A stretch of DNA of 64,000 nucleotides from Scatolibacter rhodanostii (GCF_900197595.1 NZ_FZLO01000006.1:62001-126000), one strand, 5' to 3'; shown: positions 53,385 to 62,768, counted from the stretch's first letter. Numbers and translations: made by a program. The notes: generated by a model not told the origin, from the sequence alone.

Positions 53385-54321
53385 GACAACCACCCTTTCC
53401 CTTTACGTTTATAACCGCTTCTCCTGTTTTTGCTATCATCTCATGCGCTATATCCGCATCATTATATATGGCGTCTTTTAACTCCTCTAAGGAATTAAAC
53501 TTCACTTCTGGTCGAATAAATTCCACCAGCTCAATTTTTACCCATTGTCCATATAAATCCCCTGAAAAAGCCGGTATCCATGTTTCTGCTAGCACCACAT
53601 CTGAACCCACTGTAGGCTTAACCCCTATATTTGTTACAGCTTCATAGCGTTTACCTTCTATCACCGCTATAGAGGCATAAATTGCAAATTTGGGTTGGAT
53701 AAAACCATCCGGCAATGGTTGATTGATGGTCGGCGTACCTAATGTTCTGCCAATTTGTTTACCCTTAACCACAGGCAGAGAAAAAGCAAAATGCCGCCCC
53801 AACATTTCATTGGCACAGCTGATATCCCCGTTCATCACTGCATTGCGGATTCTTGTGGAGCTAATGCGTGCTCCGCCTTCCTCCATGTCAGGCAAAACAT
53901 GAAGCTCGACACCATGCTCTTTACAAAACAGGCGAATCATGTGAACATCGCCTCTGGCCGCTCTGCCAAAACGAAAATCTTCTCCACACGAAATTGCTTT
54001 TACCTTGCATTTTTCAAGTAACACATCATGTAAAAAAGCCTCTGGTTCCATTGGCTTCACTTCTTCAAAAGGAATCCGAAATAAATTTTTGACTCCCAAA
54101 TCACACAGCAGTTTTTCTTTATCCTGCGGTAGCATAAGATGGCCCGCTCCATGAGGGTTTTCCTCAAATGTGAATACCGAGGCTTGCCCCACCTTGCTAT
54201 TTAACACTGCCTGCAATACCTCTAAATGGCCTTTGTGCAAACCATCAAAGGCGCCAAGAGCAATTGCTGTGTTATTTTCTATTTTAAATTCATTAATTTT
54301 TTTCCAAATCTTCATTCTCAT
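53359..54321 (-). CDS. ribF: Bifunctional riboflavin kinase/FAD synthetase
   Basis: Makes FMN and FAD from riboflavin; 320 residues. The N-terminal nucleotidyl-transferase domain has ALGAFDGLHKGHLEVLQ and the SSTRIRNAVMNGDI signature. The C-terminal flavokinase domain has GKQIGRTLGTPTINQPLP and VTNIGVKPTVG. The start overlaps the truB stop by 4 bp (ATGA). It is the last gene of the nusA-infB-truB-ribF chain and its 3' end runs into zapA. It links functionally to riboswitch-controlled ribU at 17 kb. Confidence 0.95.
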   Translation of the reverse strand: MRMKIWKKINEFKIENNTAIALGAFDGLHKGHLEVLQAVLNSKVGQASVFTFEENPHGAGHLMLPQDKEKLLCDLGVKNLFRIPFEEVKPMEPEAFLHDVLLEKCKVKAISCGEDFRFGRAARGDVHMIRLFCKEHGVELHVLPDMEEGGARISSTRIRNAVMNGDISCANEMLGRHFAFSLPVVKGKQIGRTLGTPTINQPLPDGFIQPKFAIYASIAVIEGKRYEAVTNIGVKPTVGSDVVLAETWIPAFSGDLYGQWVKIELVEFIRPEVKFNSLEELKDAIYNDADIAHEMIAKTGEAVINVKGKGGCHGEKTSSP

Positions 54322-55232
54322 TCGCCTTTAACTGCAAACAATTTTAATATTTCCATCTCTTTTTTATCCATGTTTATTTTTCCCAAACCCAAAAACAATC
54401 CGTCAGGAGCATAAACGCGAAAAGCCTGTCCATCTTGCAGACACACTCCCAAACCTCTCAAGCGTTCGCAAGCCAATTCACCGCCATTTTGAAAACGCAC
54501 CGTTTGTGCTTGTGAAACGGTAACTGCTTCCAAATGTCGAAACAAACTGTCTGTCGGCTGAATTTTTTCTTCTAGCTTCCCATTTTTTGCAAGTTCTCTC
54601 GCTTCTTCCAGCGTAATACTTTCCGCTTCAGAAAAACCGCAGGCAGACAATCGACGAAGCCCCGTCATAGTACCGACCGTTCCTGCTCGTTCTGCTATAT
54701 CTTCAATCAGCGTGCGTATGTAAGTTCCTTTTGAGCAAGATACTTCCAGCACGCCAACATTTTTCTCATCATCAAATGAAATTAGTTTCAATTCTCCGAT
54801 ATGAATATCTCTTGCTTGGCGCTCCACCTCAATGCCTTTGCGAGCCAATTCGTAGAGTCTTTTGCCACCAATTGAAACCGCTGAATACATGGGTGGAATT
54901 TGCTGAATAGCTCCTCTAAATAAAGGTAAAACCGCTTCTAATTCTACTTGATCAACTGTTGCATGTACCTCTTGTTTCACTTGTCCGGTAATATCCCCCG
55001 TATCGGTCTTAATCCCCAAACAAAATTCAGCGCGATATTTTTTATCCGTATCAGGCAAAAGATCTGCCGCTTTAGCCGCTCTGCCAAAAAGCAAAGGCAG
55101 CACACCGGTTGCCATAGGGTCAAGTGTCCCCGTGTGCCCAATTTTCTTTTCTTTCGCTATTTTTCGCATGACAGCGATGACGTCAAACGAGGTAAAATCT
55201 TTTGGCTTATCCAAAACTAGCAGTCCATTCAT
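54318..55232 (-). CDS. truB: tRNA pseudouridine-55 synthase
   Basis: Converts U55 of tRNA to pseudouridine; 304 residues. It starts NGLLVLDKPKDFTSFDVIAV, has the catalytic Asp in GHTGTLDPMATGVL, the KKYRAEFCLGIKTDTGD block and CSKGTYIRTLIEDI. A C-terminal PUA domain is present. The frame extends to 55262, but AGGAG is 8 nt before the ATG at 55232. Its start overlaps nrnA by 4 bp. Confidence 0.96.
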   Translation of the reverse strand: MNGLLVLDKPKDFTSFDVIAVMRKIAKEKKIGHTGTLDPMATGVLPLLFGRAAKAADLLPDTDKKYRAEFCLGIKTDTGDITGQVKQEVHATVDQVELEAVLPLFRGAIQQIPPMYSAVSIGGKRLYELARKGIEVERQARDIHIGELKLISFDDEKNVGVLEVSCSKGTYIRTLIEDIAERAGTVGTMTGLRRLSACGFSEAESITLEEARELAKNGKLEEKIQPTDSLFRHLEAVTVSQAQTVRFQNGGELACERLRGLGVCLQDGQAFRVYAPDGLFLGLGKINMDKKEMEILKLFAVKGE

Positions 55233-56179
55233 AGACCGCTCTCCTTGGCATATTCTTCGCAAGCCTTTATAAAAGCATCCCTAGCCGTCGGCAAATCACC
55301 GGCAACAAAGCAGCCTCCAGCCGCTTTATGACCACCGCCCCCAAGCTTCTGACAAATTATATACGCATTGGCCGGTTCATTGGTTCTGACAGAAATTTTA
55401 AATCCGCCATTTTTTTCTTTTAGTGTGGCCCCAATAAGTACGCCAACAATCTGTCTAGGCTTTGCCACAATCGGATCTAAATCAGCATCGCTTACACCCG
55501 TTCTCTCCATCATTTCTTTTGTGACAGCAATCATAGCACACTTGCCATCCAGCAAATATTCAATTGAACCAATCGCTTCTACTTCGGCGTCCATCTGCTC
55601 TTTTGTTTTCGTCTCAAACATAATTTGATTGATGGTACCACTATCTGCGCCAAGTTCCATCATTTCTGCTGCAATTCGATGGGTCTGAGGGGTTACGCTA
55701 CGATAACGAAAACATCCGGTATCTGTAGAAATGCCGGTGTAAATAGCATTTGCCATGGCTTCGTCTAGCGAAACATTCATGGCCTTAAGAAGCTGTTCAA
55801 TAATTTCACAGTTTGCTGCACAAGTATGATCTACATAATCCAACTCAGCAAACGGAATATGAGAGATATGGTGATCAATCGCCATATCCATCTTCCCCTC
55901 ATATTCTTTACCCGGATCTCCTAACAGGTGCAAAGTTGCGGCATCAACAGCCACCACAAAATCCGGTTCAAAGGAAGATATTTTCAGTCCTTCAAAAAGA
56001 TAAGTGTATTTAGCGGGGATTTCATCGCCACATCGAAAGGAGACTCTCTTTCCCAACTGTTCTAATCCTCTAAACAATGCACAAGCAGACCCCAGCGTAT
56101 CTCCATCCGGTGATACATGACTCAGAATCAGAATATTGTCTTGTTCCTTAAGCTTCTTGGCAACGTCCTGTATCGTCAT
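55229..56179 (-). CDS. nrnA: DHH/DHHA1 phosphoesterase, NrnA-like (nanoRNase/pAp phosphatase)
   Basis: A 316-residue phosphoesterase. The DHH domain has ILILSHVSPDGDTLGSACAL, FVVAVDAATLHLLG and AIDHHISHIPFAELDY (the DHH triad). The DHHA1 domain ends with KLGGGGHKAAGGCFV. Family members degrade short RNAs and dephosphorylate pAp. AGGAGG is 6 nt before the ATG at 56179. It follows rbfA by one base, the standard order. Confidence 0.93.
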   Translation of the reverse strand: MTIQDVAKKLKEQDNILILSHVSPDGDTLGSACALFRGLEQLGKRVSFRCGDEIPAKYTYLFEGLKISSFEPDFVVAVDAATLHLLGDPGKEYEGKMDMAIDHHISHIPFAELDYVDHTCAANCEIIEQLLKAMNVSLDEAMANAIYTGISTDTGCFRYRSVTPQTHRIAAEMMELGADSGTINQIMFETKTKEQMDAEVEAIGSIEYLLDGKCAMIAVTKEMMERTGVSDADLDPIVAKPRQIVGVLIGATLKEKNGGFKISVRTNEPANAYIICQKLGGGGHKAAGGCFVAGDLPTARDAFIKACEEYAKESGL

Positions 56180-56180
56180 C

Positions 56181-56549
56181 TTAGTCCTCCTGAGATTCCT
56201 TGTCTTGAGATTTATCCAAATCATTTAGCATTTTTGATATATTGGCACCATATTCAATCGCATCGGTTGCCTTAAAAATCAATTCAGGTGTATGGCGGAG
56301 CTTGAGTCTATGCCCAATCTCACGGCGGATAAAACCTGCCGCTGATTTTAAACCAATCACAGCTTCTTTCGTTCTTTCCATGCCTTCCATGGTACTGACC
56401 AACACATTGCAATAAGACAGGTCATTGGTCACTTCCACACGAACAACACTCAAAAAGCAATCTTTCACTCTCGGGTCTTTCACTTCACGCAAAACCGCCG
56501 ACAGCTCTCTTTTTACATCTTCATTGGTACGTTCTACTCTTTTATTCAT
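56181..56549 (-). CDS. rbfA: Ribosome-binding factor A
   Basis: A 30S maturation factor of 122 residues, KH-like fold: VKRELSAVLREVKDPRVKDC, then SVVRVEVTNDLSYCNVLVST and RHTPELIFKATDAIEYG. GGAGG sits about 12 nt before the ATG. It is separated from infB by an unusual 369-bp repeat-rich interval, so it may depend on read-through or on an internal promoter. Confidence 0.95.
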   Translation of the reverse strand: MNKRVERTNEDVKRELSAVLREVKDPRVKDCFLSVVRVEVTNDLSYCNVLVSTMEGMERTKEAVIGLKSAAGFIRREIGHRLKLRHTPELIFKATDAIEYGANISKMLNDLDKSQDKESQED

Positions 56550-56571
56550 CTTAACTTTTATCCTCCTGCTA

Positions 56572-56697
56572 GCGGCGAGCTACCGCCGGCATGTCGCAAT
56601 ACTCGTGCTTACGGCGGTGAGCCACCGCCGGCATGTCGCAATACTCGTGCTTACGGCGGTGAGCCACCGCTGGCTTGTCGCGATACTCGTGCTTACG
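56572..56697. repeat. Three 42-bp tandem GC-rich repeats
   Basis: Copies at 56572-56613, 56614-56655 and 56656-56697, differing at only a few bases. Each holds an internal palindrome, GGCGGT-GAGCC-ACCGCC in the typical copy, followed by ATGTCGCAATACTCGTGCTT. The GC content is far above the neighbouring genes. Copy joints are exact, with no unique spacer. Confidence 0.9.
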
Positions 56698-56853
56698 CAC
56701 TCTTCACTTGCTCTGAACTTTTGAACTTAGCGCCCACGGTGGTACGCTACCGCCAATCTGTTGTGAAATCCGTGCTTTTGCACTTCTTCACTTGGCCTAA
56801 ACTCATAACTATCTACCCACGGTGGCAGCAACCGATTATAGCAATATAATCAA
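56688..56853. repeat. Two diverged 83-bp repeats
   Basis: 56688-56770 and 56771-56853 both begin CGTGCTT, contain CACTT-rich sequence and CCCACGGTGG, and share roughly two-thirds of bases by eye. The CCCACGGTGG part resembles the palindrome of the 42-bp unit, so both repeats probably descend from one element. Confidence 0.6.
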
Positions 56854-56854
56854 A

Positions 56855-56884
56855 TTTTGTAGTGAGAAATTTCTCACTACAAAA
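56855..56884. repeat. Perfect 30-bp palindrome downstream of infB
   Basis: TTTTGTAGTGAGAAA (56855-56869) and its exact reverse complement (56870-56884) abut. In RNA it would form a hairpin just after the infB stop, with ATTTGATT behind it on the minus strand. It could be a weak terminator or a mobile-element end. Confidence 0.8.
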
Positions 56885-56918
56885 CAAGTTGATTTTTATC
56901 CCACTACGGGCTCAATTT

Positions 56919-59501
56919 TTAGGATTCACGATATTCTTGCATTTCATACGCTTCCAAAATATCCCCTGTTTTAATATCAGAGAATTTTTCGAGGCAAATG
57001 CCGCATTCATAGCCTTCGGCTACTTCTTTTACGTCATCTTTAAATCTTCTTAAGGACGCCACTTTATCGTCGGCCACAATAATACCGTCGCGTACAACGC
57101 GAATCTGCGCATGTCTTGGAATTTTTCCGGAAAGGATATACGAGCCAATGACAACGCCGACATTTGAAATTTTGTAAACTTCACGACACTCTGCTTTACC
57201 CAAAGCCACTTCACGGAATTTAGGGGCAAGCATACCTTTCATAGCAGATTCAATCTCTTCAATACAATCATAGATAATACGATACATACGCATATCTACA
57301 CCGTCACGTTTCGCATTGTCTTCTGCCACGGCATCCGGTCTAACGTTAAATCCAACAATAATGGCATTAGAAGCATTAGCAAGCATAACGTCACTCTCAT
57401 TCACAGCACCAACAGCTCCGTGAATAATATTAACGCGAACCTCTTCGTTTGTCAGCTTTTCAAGGGATTGGCGAACAGCTTCGACAGAACCCTGCACGTC
57501 AGCCTTGACAATAATCTTAAGTTCTTTCATCTCGCCAATTTTCATTTGGTCAAACAGGTTATCTAGTGTTACTTTTGTCTGCGCATTGAAGTGCTCTTCT
57601 TTCTGCACAGTTTGTCTTTGCTCAACCAATTCTCTGGCCAAGCGCTCATCAGTAACTACATTAAAGACGTCACCACCGGTCGGCACTTCGCCAAGTCCGG
57701 TAAGCTCTACTGGCACAGAAGGTCCGGCTTCTTGCACACGTTCGCCCTTGTCGTTCTTCATTACTCTGACACGGCCAACAGTAGTACCTGCCACCAGGAT
57801 ATCACCAATTCTTAGTGTACCGTTCTGTACAATCACGGTAGCTATCGGGCCAAGGCTCTTATCTAGTCTGGCTTCCACAACAGTTCCTTTTGCAGCTCTG
57901 TCAGGATTTGCTTTCAGCTCTTTCATATCGGCAATCAAAGTAATCATTTCAAGAAGATCATCAATACCTTCTTTAGTGTGAGCAGAAACAGGGATACAAG
58001 GTGTGTCACCGCCCCAATCTTCTGCAATAAGTTCATATTGTGTCAGCTGTTCTTTAATGCGTTCAGGGTTCGCTGATGGTTTATCCATTTTATTAATGGC
58101 AACGATAATGGAAACACCAGCTGCTTTGGCATGGTTAATCGCCTCAATTGTCTGCGGCATGATACCATCATCAGCCGCCACGACCAATACGGCAATATCA
58201 GTCACCTGTGCGCCTCTGGCACGCATAGTGGTAAACGCGGCGTGTCCGGGAGTATCTAAGAAAGTAATATCTCTGTCACCGGCTTTTACACGATAAGCAC
58301 CAATGTGCTGTGTAATACCGCCTGCTTCACCGCTGGTAACGTTGGCATGACGAATCGCATCCAAAATAGAAGTCTTTCCGTGGTCAACGTGTCCCATAAC
58401 GACAACAATTGGAGCACGTGTCACAAGATTGCTATCATCATCTTCGCTGTCATCGATAATTCTATCTTCAATGGTAACAATAACTTCTTTTTCAACCTTG
58501 GCATGAAATTCTTCTGCCACTAAAGTCGCTGTATCAAAATCAATTGCGTCGTTAATAGAAGCAAATACACCCAGACCCATTAATTTTTTAATGACCTCTG
58601 CGGCGGTTACCTTCAAACGCAACGCAAATTCGCCTACTGTGATTTCTTCCGGCACTTCAATCGTAATTTGCTTGGCTTTTCTTTCCATGGCAATACGATT
58701 CAGACGCTCTGACTCGGTTTCTCTTCTGCCTCTGCGCTGATTGCCTCTGCGCTGTGAATTTCTGTTGGTGAATTTTTGCTTCGTCACCGTATGGTCGGGT
58801 TTGTTGACCTTTTGATCGGCCAGTTGATCATATTTTTCGTTGTATTTATCAATATTAACATTTGACTGTCTGGTATCAACCACACGTCTTTCTGATTTCT
58901 GCACTTGTTCTGTGGTGACGGAAACTTTTTCTGTAATGGGGGCAGCATTTGGTCTAACCGTCTGCGTTTGTTCTCTGGGTGCATGTTTCGGTTTTTGATC
59001 TTTTTTGGGTCTTGTGTCAACATTCGCTTTGACTTCTTTAGCTTCTGGTTTCTCTATTTTCACCGGTACCTCTTTTTTGCTCTCAGCTTGTAGTTTTTTA
59101 TCTGCTTCATTTTTCATATTTTGATTTTGGGGTTGGGGTGCTTGCTGTTTTGTGGCCGCCGGCACTTCTTTTTTATCAGTCTGCTCGGCTGCTTTTTCAA
59201 CTTTTTGCTCTTTCACAACAGGAGTTTCGGCCTTAGCCGACTTTGCCTGCTGTTCTTCTATCGGTTGTTCTGTTTTTTTGGCGTCTTCCTTAGGAAGATC
59301 TTTCTGGGCAAAATATGCATTGAAATCTTTTTGGTTATTTTTCTGTGTAAAGTGTTCAAAAATAATGTTCAGCTCTTCCGATTCCAGCGCTGTCATATAT
59401 TTTTTGGGCTCTGGAAAATATTGAGCAAGCAGGTCAATAACCTCTTTATTCGATATTCCCAAATCTTTTGCCACTTCACGCACTCTATATTTCATCATCA
59501 T
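56919..59501 (-). CDS. infB: Translation initiation factor IF-2
   Basis: An 860-residue GTPase that brings initiator tRNA to the ribosome. A short N-terminal IF2N domain ([20 protein letters not shown]) is followed by about 200 residues of Lys/Glu/Pro/Gln-rich linker and a second IF2N. The G domain has [14 protein letters not shown] (G1), [15 protein letters not shown] (G3) and NKMDKP (G4). Domains II-IV end the protein. Three ATGs in a row start the gene; GGAGGAG is 8 nt before the first (59501). The L7Ae-like gene ends 3 bp upstream. Confidence 0.97.
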   Translation of the reverse strand: MMMKYRVREVAKDLGISNKEVIDLLAQYFPEPKKYMTALESEELNIIFEHFTQKNNQKDFNAYFAQKDLPKEDAKKTEQPIEEQQAKSAKAETPVVKEQKVEKAAEQTDKKEVPAATKQQAPQPQNQNMKNEADKKLQAESKKEVPVKIEKPEAKEVKANVDTRPKKDQKPKHAPREQTQTVRPNAAPITEKVSVTTEQVQKSERRVVDTRQSNVNIDKYNEKYDQLADQKVNKPDHTVTKQKFTNRNSQRRGNQRRGRRETESERLNRIAMERKAKQITIEVPEEITVGEFALRLKVTAAEVIKKLMGLGVFASINDAIDFDTATLVAEEFHAKVEKEVIVTIEDRIIDDSEDDDSNLVTRAPIVVVMGHVDHGKTSILDAIRHANVTSGEAGGITQHIGAYRVKAGDRDITFLDTPGHAAFTTMRARGAQVTDIAVLVVAADDGIMPQTIEAINHAKAAGVSIIVAINKMDKPSANPERIKEQLTQYELIAEDWGGDTPCIPVSAHTKEGIDDLLEMITLIADMKELKANPDRAAKGTVVEARLDKSLGPIATVIVQNGTLRIGDILVAGTTVGRVRVMKNDKGERVQEAGPSVPVELTGLGEVPTGGDVFNVVTDERLARELVEQRQTVQKEEHFNAQTKVTLDNLFDQMKIGEMKELKIIVKADVQGSVEAVRQSLEKLTNEEVRVNIIHGAVGAVNESDVMLANASNAIIVGFNVRPDAVAEDNAKRDGVDMRMYRIIYDCIEEIESAMKGMLAPKFREVALGKAECREVYKISNVGVVIGSYILSGKIPRHAQIRVVRDGIIVADDKVASLRRFKDDVKEVAEGYECGICLEKFSDIKTGDILEAYEMQEYRES

Positions 59502-59504
59502 AAT

Positions 59505-59828
59505 CTATACTCCTCCCTCGGTCGACTCTCGTATCAACTTAAGCAGTGCTTTGGCAAAGCCTTCATCTGTGACCACCGCCACACCGGCTTTGATTCCACA
59601 CGCTTTTCCCATCGTCGTCATGTCTGCCTCAATTCTTATGGCAGGCACACTGTACTTTTGCGCTTCATAATTCAGATTTTTAAACGTCTTTTCTGAAATA
59701 TCTTCAGCTGCTAAAGTGAGATACGCTTTTCCCTCTCTGATTTTTTCACATACCAGGTCAAACCCGCCGGCTAGTTTTCCTGCCCGACGACAAAGTCCCA
59801 TCATCGAAAGTATCTTATCCGTCTGCAC
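59505..59828 (-). CDS. L7Ae-family ribosome-associated protein (YlxQ-like)
   Basis: A 107-residue kink-turn RNA-binding protein: KILSMMGLCRRAGKLAGGFD, then GKAYLTLAAEDISEKTFKNL and KACGIKAGVAVVTDEGFAKA. The frame reaches back to 59894, but AAGGGGAG is 7 nt before the GTG at 59828, and family homology starts there. It overlaps the ylxR gene by 14 bp. Confidence 0.88.
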   Translation of the reverse strand: MQTDKILSMMGLCRRAGKLAGGFDLVCEKIREGKAYLTLAAEDISEKTFKNLNYEAQKYSVPAIRIEADMTTMGKACGIKAGVAVVTDEGFAKALLKLIRESTEGGV

Positions 59829-60111
59829 CCGCAAGCTCCCCTTCCATCTTATCATACACTTCATCAGGGATTTTGCAAGAGAAAGCCTTCTCAAAGCGTC
59901 TTGCTTTTCTAGCTTTTTTCAGACATTCAATGTCATGGCAGAGATATGCGCCCCGCCCCGGCTTTTTGCCTGTCAAATCAATGGATATTTCGGGAGCCGC
60001 ATTTTCGGACTCCTCTTTGGCCGGTGCTTTTACAACACGAATCAGTTCCTTTTTCGGCTTCATTTCGCCGCATCCGGCACACATTCTCATGGGTATTTTT
60101 TTCGGACGCAT
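59815..60111 (-). CDS. rnpM: YlxR family (RNase P modulator RnpM)
   Basis: A 98-residue DUF448 protein with the metal-ligand-like CAGCGEMKPKKELIRVV and the GKKPGRGAYLCHDIECLKKA signature. Firmicutes homologues bind RNase P RNA and modulate it. AGGAGG is 6 nt before the ATG. It lies between nusA and the L7Ae-like gene, the conserved position. Confidence 0.9.
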   Translation of the reverse strand: MRPKKIPMRMCAGCGEMKPKKELIRVVKAPAKEESENAAPEISIDLTGKKPGRGAYLCHDIECLKKARKARRFEKAFSCKIPDEVYDKMEGELAGADG

Positions 60112-60129
60112 AAAATCCCTCCTTCTTTC

Positions 60130-61215
60130 TTACTTTGCTTCTTCTCCGTAAAAACCGCTCTCCGGTTTAATATCAATTTTCCATCCCGTTAATTTGGCTG
60201 CCAAACGGGCATTTTGGCCTTTATTGCCAATTGCCAGTGAAAGCTGATTATCCGGCACTGTCACACGGCAAGAAGATTGATCTTCTTCTATCACTTCTAC
60301 TGAAACAACATGTGCAGGCGAAAGAGCTGCTGCCACAAAAACTTTTGGGTCTTCGTTGTATTCAATAATATCAATCTTTTCTCCGCAGAGTTCGTCAACG
60401 ATTTCAGCTACTCTTGTTCCTCTGGCACCAATACAAGCACCAACAGCATCTACATCGGGGTTGTGACTCAAAACGGCCATCTTGGTTCGTGAACCGGCTT
60501 CTCTTGAAATTGCCTTGATTTCTACCGTTCCATCAAAAATTTCAGGTACTTCTTTTTCAAACATTCTCTTCACCAAATCAGGGTGTGTACGAGAGATAAT
60601 CGCCTTAGGCCCTTTTTCAGTTTCTTTTACATCTACCACATACACTTGAATGTAGTCGTTTTCTTTTACATTCTCGTTTCCAATTTGCTCTGATTTTGGC
60701 AGTACAACTTCTGCTTTGCCAATTCGAAGGGAAATAGCGCCGCTTCTTGGGTCAATTCTCTCCACCAAGCCACTGACAATTTCCTGCTGTTTGCTTTGGA
60801 ATTCCTGAATCATCTGGCCCCGTTCATTATCACGGATACCCTGACGGATAATGTTTCTGGCAGTTTGGGCGGCAACACGACCAAATTGACGTGTATCAAG
60901 CTTGGTGCCAATCATGTCGCCTTCTTTGGCAAGCACTCTGCGCTCTCTGGCTTTGTTAAGCTGGATTTCCTTGTTGGGATTCTCGACCACTTCTTTGACT
61001 TCTTTCATTAAGTAGACATCAAACTGGCCTGTATGCAAATCAATTTCAATTTCCACATTTTCATTTTCATAATTGTTTTTGCAGGCTGTTTGAATCGCCT
61101 TTTTAATTTTGTCAATCATGAAATCAACAGGGATTCCCTTTTCTTTTTCCAAAAGCTGAAGTGCCAAAAACATTTCTTCCTTTTGATTGACTTCAGGTTC
61201 TTTCCTTCTTGCCAT
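60130..61215 (-). CDS. nusA: Transcription elongation/termination factor NusA
   Basis: A 361-residue NusA without the extra C-terminal acidic repeats of E. coli. The N-terminal RNA-polymerase-binding domain (LALQLLEKEKGIPVDFMIDK), an S1 domain (GLVERIDPRSGAISLRIGKA) and two KH domains (IGARGTRVAEIVDELCGEKI and IGNKGQNARLAAKLTGWKID) are clear. It is second in the rimP operon, and the leader hairpin at 61790-61815 is a candidate target of its own feedback. Confidence 0.96.
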   Translation of the reverse strand: MARRKEPEVNQKEEMFLALQLLEKEKGIPVDFMIDKIKKAIQTACKNNYENENVEIEIDLHTGQFDVYLMKEVKEVVENPNKEIQLNKARERRVLAKEGDMIGTKLDTRQFGRVAAQTARNIIRQGIRDNERGQMIQEFQSKQQEIVSGLVERIDPRSGAISLRIGKAEVVLPKSEQIGNENVKENDYIQVYVVDVKETEKGPKAIISRTHPDLVKRMFEKEVPEIFDGTVEIKAISREAGSRTKMAVLSHNPDVDAVGACIGARGTRVAEIVDELCGEKIDIIEYNEDPKVFVAAALSPAHVVSVEVIEEDQSSCRVTVPDNQLSLAIGNKGQNARLAAKLTGWKIDIKPESGFYGEEAK

Positions 61216-61277
61216 TTTTCTAAAACTCCATTCTCAATGTAATTTTCAAGTTTCGCTTTTTATATTCCAAATCCACT

Positions 61278-61766
61278 TTAAGCAAAATCGTCTTCCAGCA
61301 AAACAACAGAAGAATATTCTTTTTTCTCTGTGAGTGCCGTTGTTTCTTCATCTACCTGTAATTCAACTGCACCATTTTCATCCGCTTTAAGAAGAATGCC
61401 GTCTAAAATCTTCTCTCCATTTTGCATGGGGCGAATCAATTTGACACGCACCATTTCTCCCATATACCGTGTGAAATGCTCTGGCCTCACGAGTTTTCGG
61501 TTCAGCCCTGGGCTCGATACTTCCAGTGTATATTCCTGTTGAATGGGGTCCTCTTTGTCTAGTACAGGGTTCACCGCCTGCGTCATATCCACACAGTCAT
61601 CAATTGAAATTCCTGTATCCCTGTCAATAAAAATTCTGAGATACCAGTCACTGCCTTCTTTTTGAAATGTTACATCCCAAAGAGTCAGTCCCAGTTCTTC
61701 GGCCAATGGAGCAGCCAACGCTAAAACAACCTCTGCTGTATTTAGCTTTTTCTTCGCTTTATCCAA
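61278..61766 (-). CDS. rimP: Ribosome maturation factor RimP
   Basis: A 162-residue 30S assembly factor: APLAEELGLTLWDVTFQKEG, RIFIDRDTGISIDDCVDMTQ and VSSPGLNRKLVRPEHFTRYMG. The start is TTG at 61766, placed 7 nt after AGGAGG; no ATG is available near it. It is the first gene of the nus-inf operon. Confidence 0.94.
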   Translation of the reverse strand: MDKAKKKLNTAEVVLALAAPLAEELGLTLWDVTFQKEGSDWYLRIFIDRDTGISIDDCVDMTQAVNPVLDKEDPIQQEYTLEVSSPGLNRKLVRPEHFTRYMGEMVRVKLIRPMQNGEKILDGILLKADENGAVELQVDEETTALTEKKEYSSVVLLEDDFA

Positions 61767-61789
61767 AACTCTGCCTCCTTAAAGCAAAC

Positions 61790-61815
61790 AAAAGAGCGGG
61801 TCACCCCACTCTTTT
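61790..61815 (-). terminator. Leader hairpin of the rimP-nusA operon / spoVT terminator
   Basis: AAAAGAGCGGG (61790-61800) pairs with CCCACTCTTTT (61805-61815), one mismatch; GTTTGCTTT follows on the minus strand. It terminates spoVT, but it also lies downstream of the rimP promoter and so may act as an attenuator of the operon. Confidence 0.75.
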
Positions 61816-61840
61816 GCCTCACAACGTATTAAACAAGTGT

Positions 61841-61869
61841 ATTATAGCATAGCTTTGCCTGAAAATCAA
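61841..61869 (-). promoter_or_regulatory. Promoter of the rimP-nusA-infB operon
   Basis: On the minus strand TTGATT (61869-61864), 17 bp, TATAAT (61846-61841) with an extended TG motif (TGCTATAAT). The transcription start should be near 61834, upstream of the hairpin. Confidence 0.8.
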
Positions 61870-61904
61870 GTCTTTCTGCCAATTTTGTCACAGTTGCTTG
61901 TATC

Positions 61905-62444
61905 TTATTCTTCCATTTGCTGTGAAAAAAACAAGGCGGCAGCTTTTGCCAATTCCGTAGCCTGCGGCGTCAATTTTTCATCTGTCTTTTCTGTTTTAAT
62001 CAGCACCACAGCGCCGAGCACATCTCCGTTGGAAGAAATTGGACAAACTGCAACCGCTTCTGATGATATTTCTTTTGTCAGAGGAACGGTCTTATTATTT
62101 GTTGCAGAAAAAGATGTATTGCTTTTCATAATTTCATCAACTTGGGAGGAAACATTTAAATTAAGCAAATCTTTTTTTGCAGAACCTGCCACAGCAATCA
62201 CTTGCTCGGTATCGCAGACCGCTGCGCCAAATCCTGTTAACTTTGTCAAAGATTTTACATACGCTTCGGCAATCTGCTTCATTTCTCCTACCGGAGAATA
62301 TTTTTTTAAAATTACTTCTCCTGCACTATCTGTAAAAATCTCCATGGGCATACCTTCTCTTATTTTAAGGGTACGCCGAATTTCTTTTGGAATTACAACT
62401 CTACCCAAATCATCTATCCTTCTAACTATTCCGGTGGCTTTCAT
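61905..62444 (-). CDS. spoVT: Stage V sporulation regulator SpoVT
   Basis: A 179-residue forespore regulator. The N-terminal AbrB-type swapped-hairpin DNA-binding domain (MKATGIVRRIDDLGRVVIPK) is followed by a C-terminal GAF-like domain (about residues 60-175). The GGAGG site is 6 nt before the ATG. It indicates that the organism forms endospores. It sits alone upstream of the rimP operon. Confidence 0.95.
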   Translation of the reverse strand: MKATGIVRRIDDLGRVVIPKEIRRTLKIREGMPMEIFTDSAGEVILKKYSPVGEMKQIAEAYVKSLTKLTGFGAAVCDTEQVIAVAGSAKKDLLNLNVSSQVDEIMKSNTSFSATNNKTVPLTKEISSEAVAVCPISSNGDVLGAVVLIKTEKTDEKLTPQATELAKAAALFFSQQMEE

Positions 62445-62739
62445 AGTATCCTCCCTTTTAACATATCCAACAAGTTATTGTAGCGTTATTATTTGCCACT
62501 TTTTTTCGCTTTATCCTTTATTTCACAACTAATTTTTTGGAAAATAATTCATTTGTATACTTAAACTTAATGCTCAATTGACATCCTGTCGTTTCTTAAT
62601 CTGTTATTCTTGGATTAATACTTTATTTATCTCATTTGTTTTTATTAATTCTTGTTGCTTGTTTAGACGGTTGGTCACTCTATATTTTATCCATTTTTTT
62701 GCTTTATCATTGTTTTTTTGGGAAAAAACTTAAAATCTA

Positions 62740-62768
62740 TTGACTTTTGTTTTACATAAGCTTATAAT
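62740..62768 (+). promoter_or_regulatory. Promoter of the tRNA-Arg gene
   Basis: TTGACT (62740-62745), 17 bp, TATAAT (62763-62768); the tRNA starts 20 bp later. The rest of 62445-62739 is AT-rich without a gene; it must contain the unrecognised spoVT promoter. Confidence 0.85.

Noticed and set aside
56572-56697. CRISPR array or tandem-repeat coding region
   Set aside because: Repeats are contiguous with no variable spacers. A plus-strand open frame across them (14-residue repeats) is the opposite strand of rbfA and has no ribosome-binding site, so it is a shadow.
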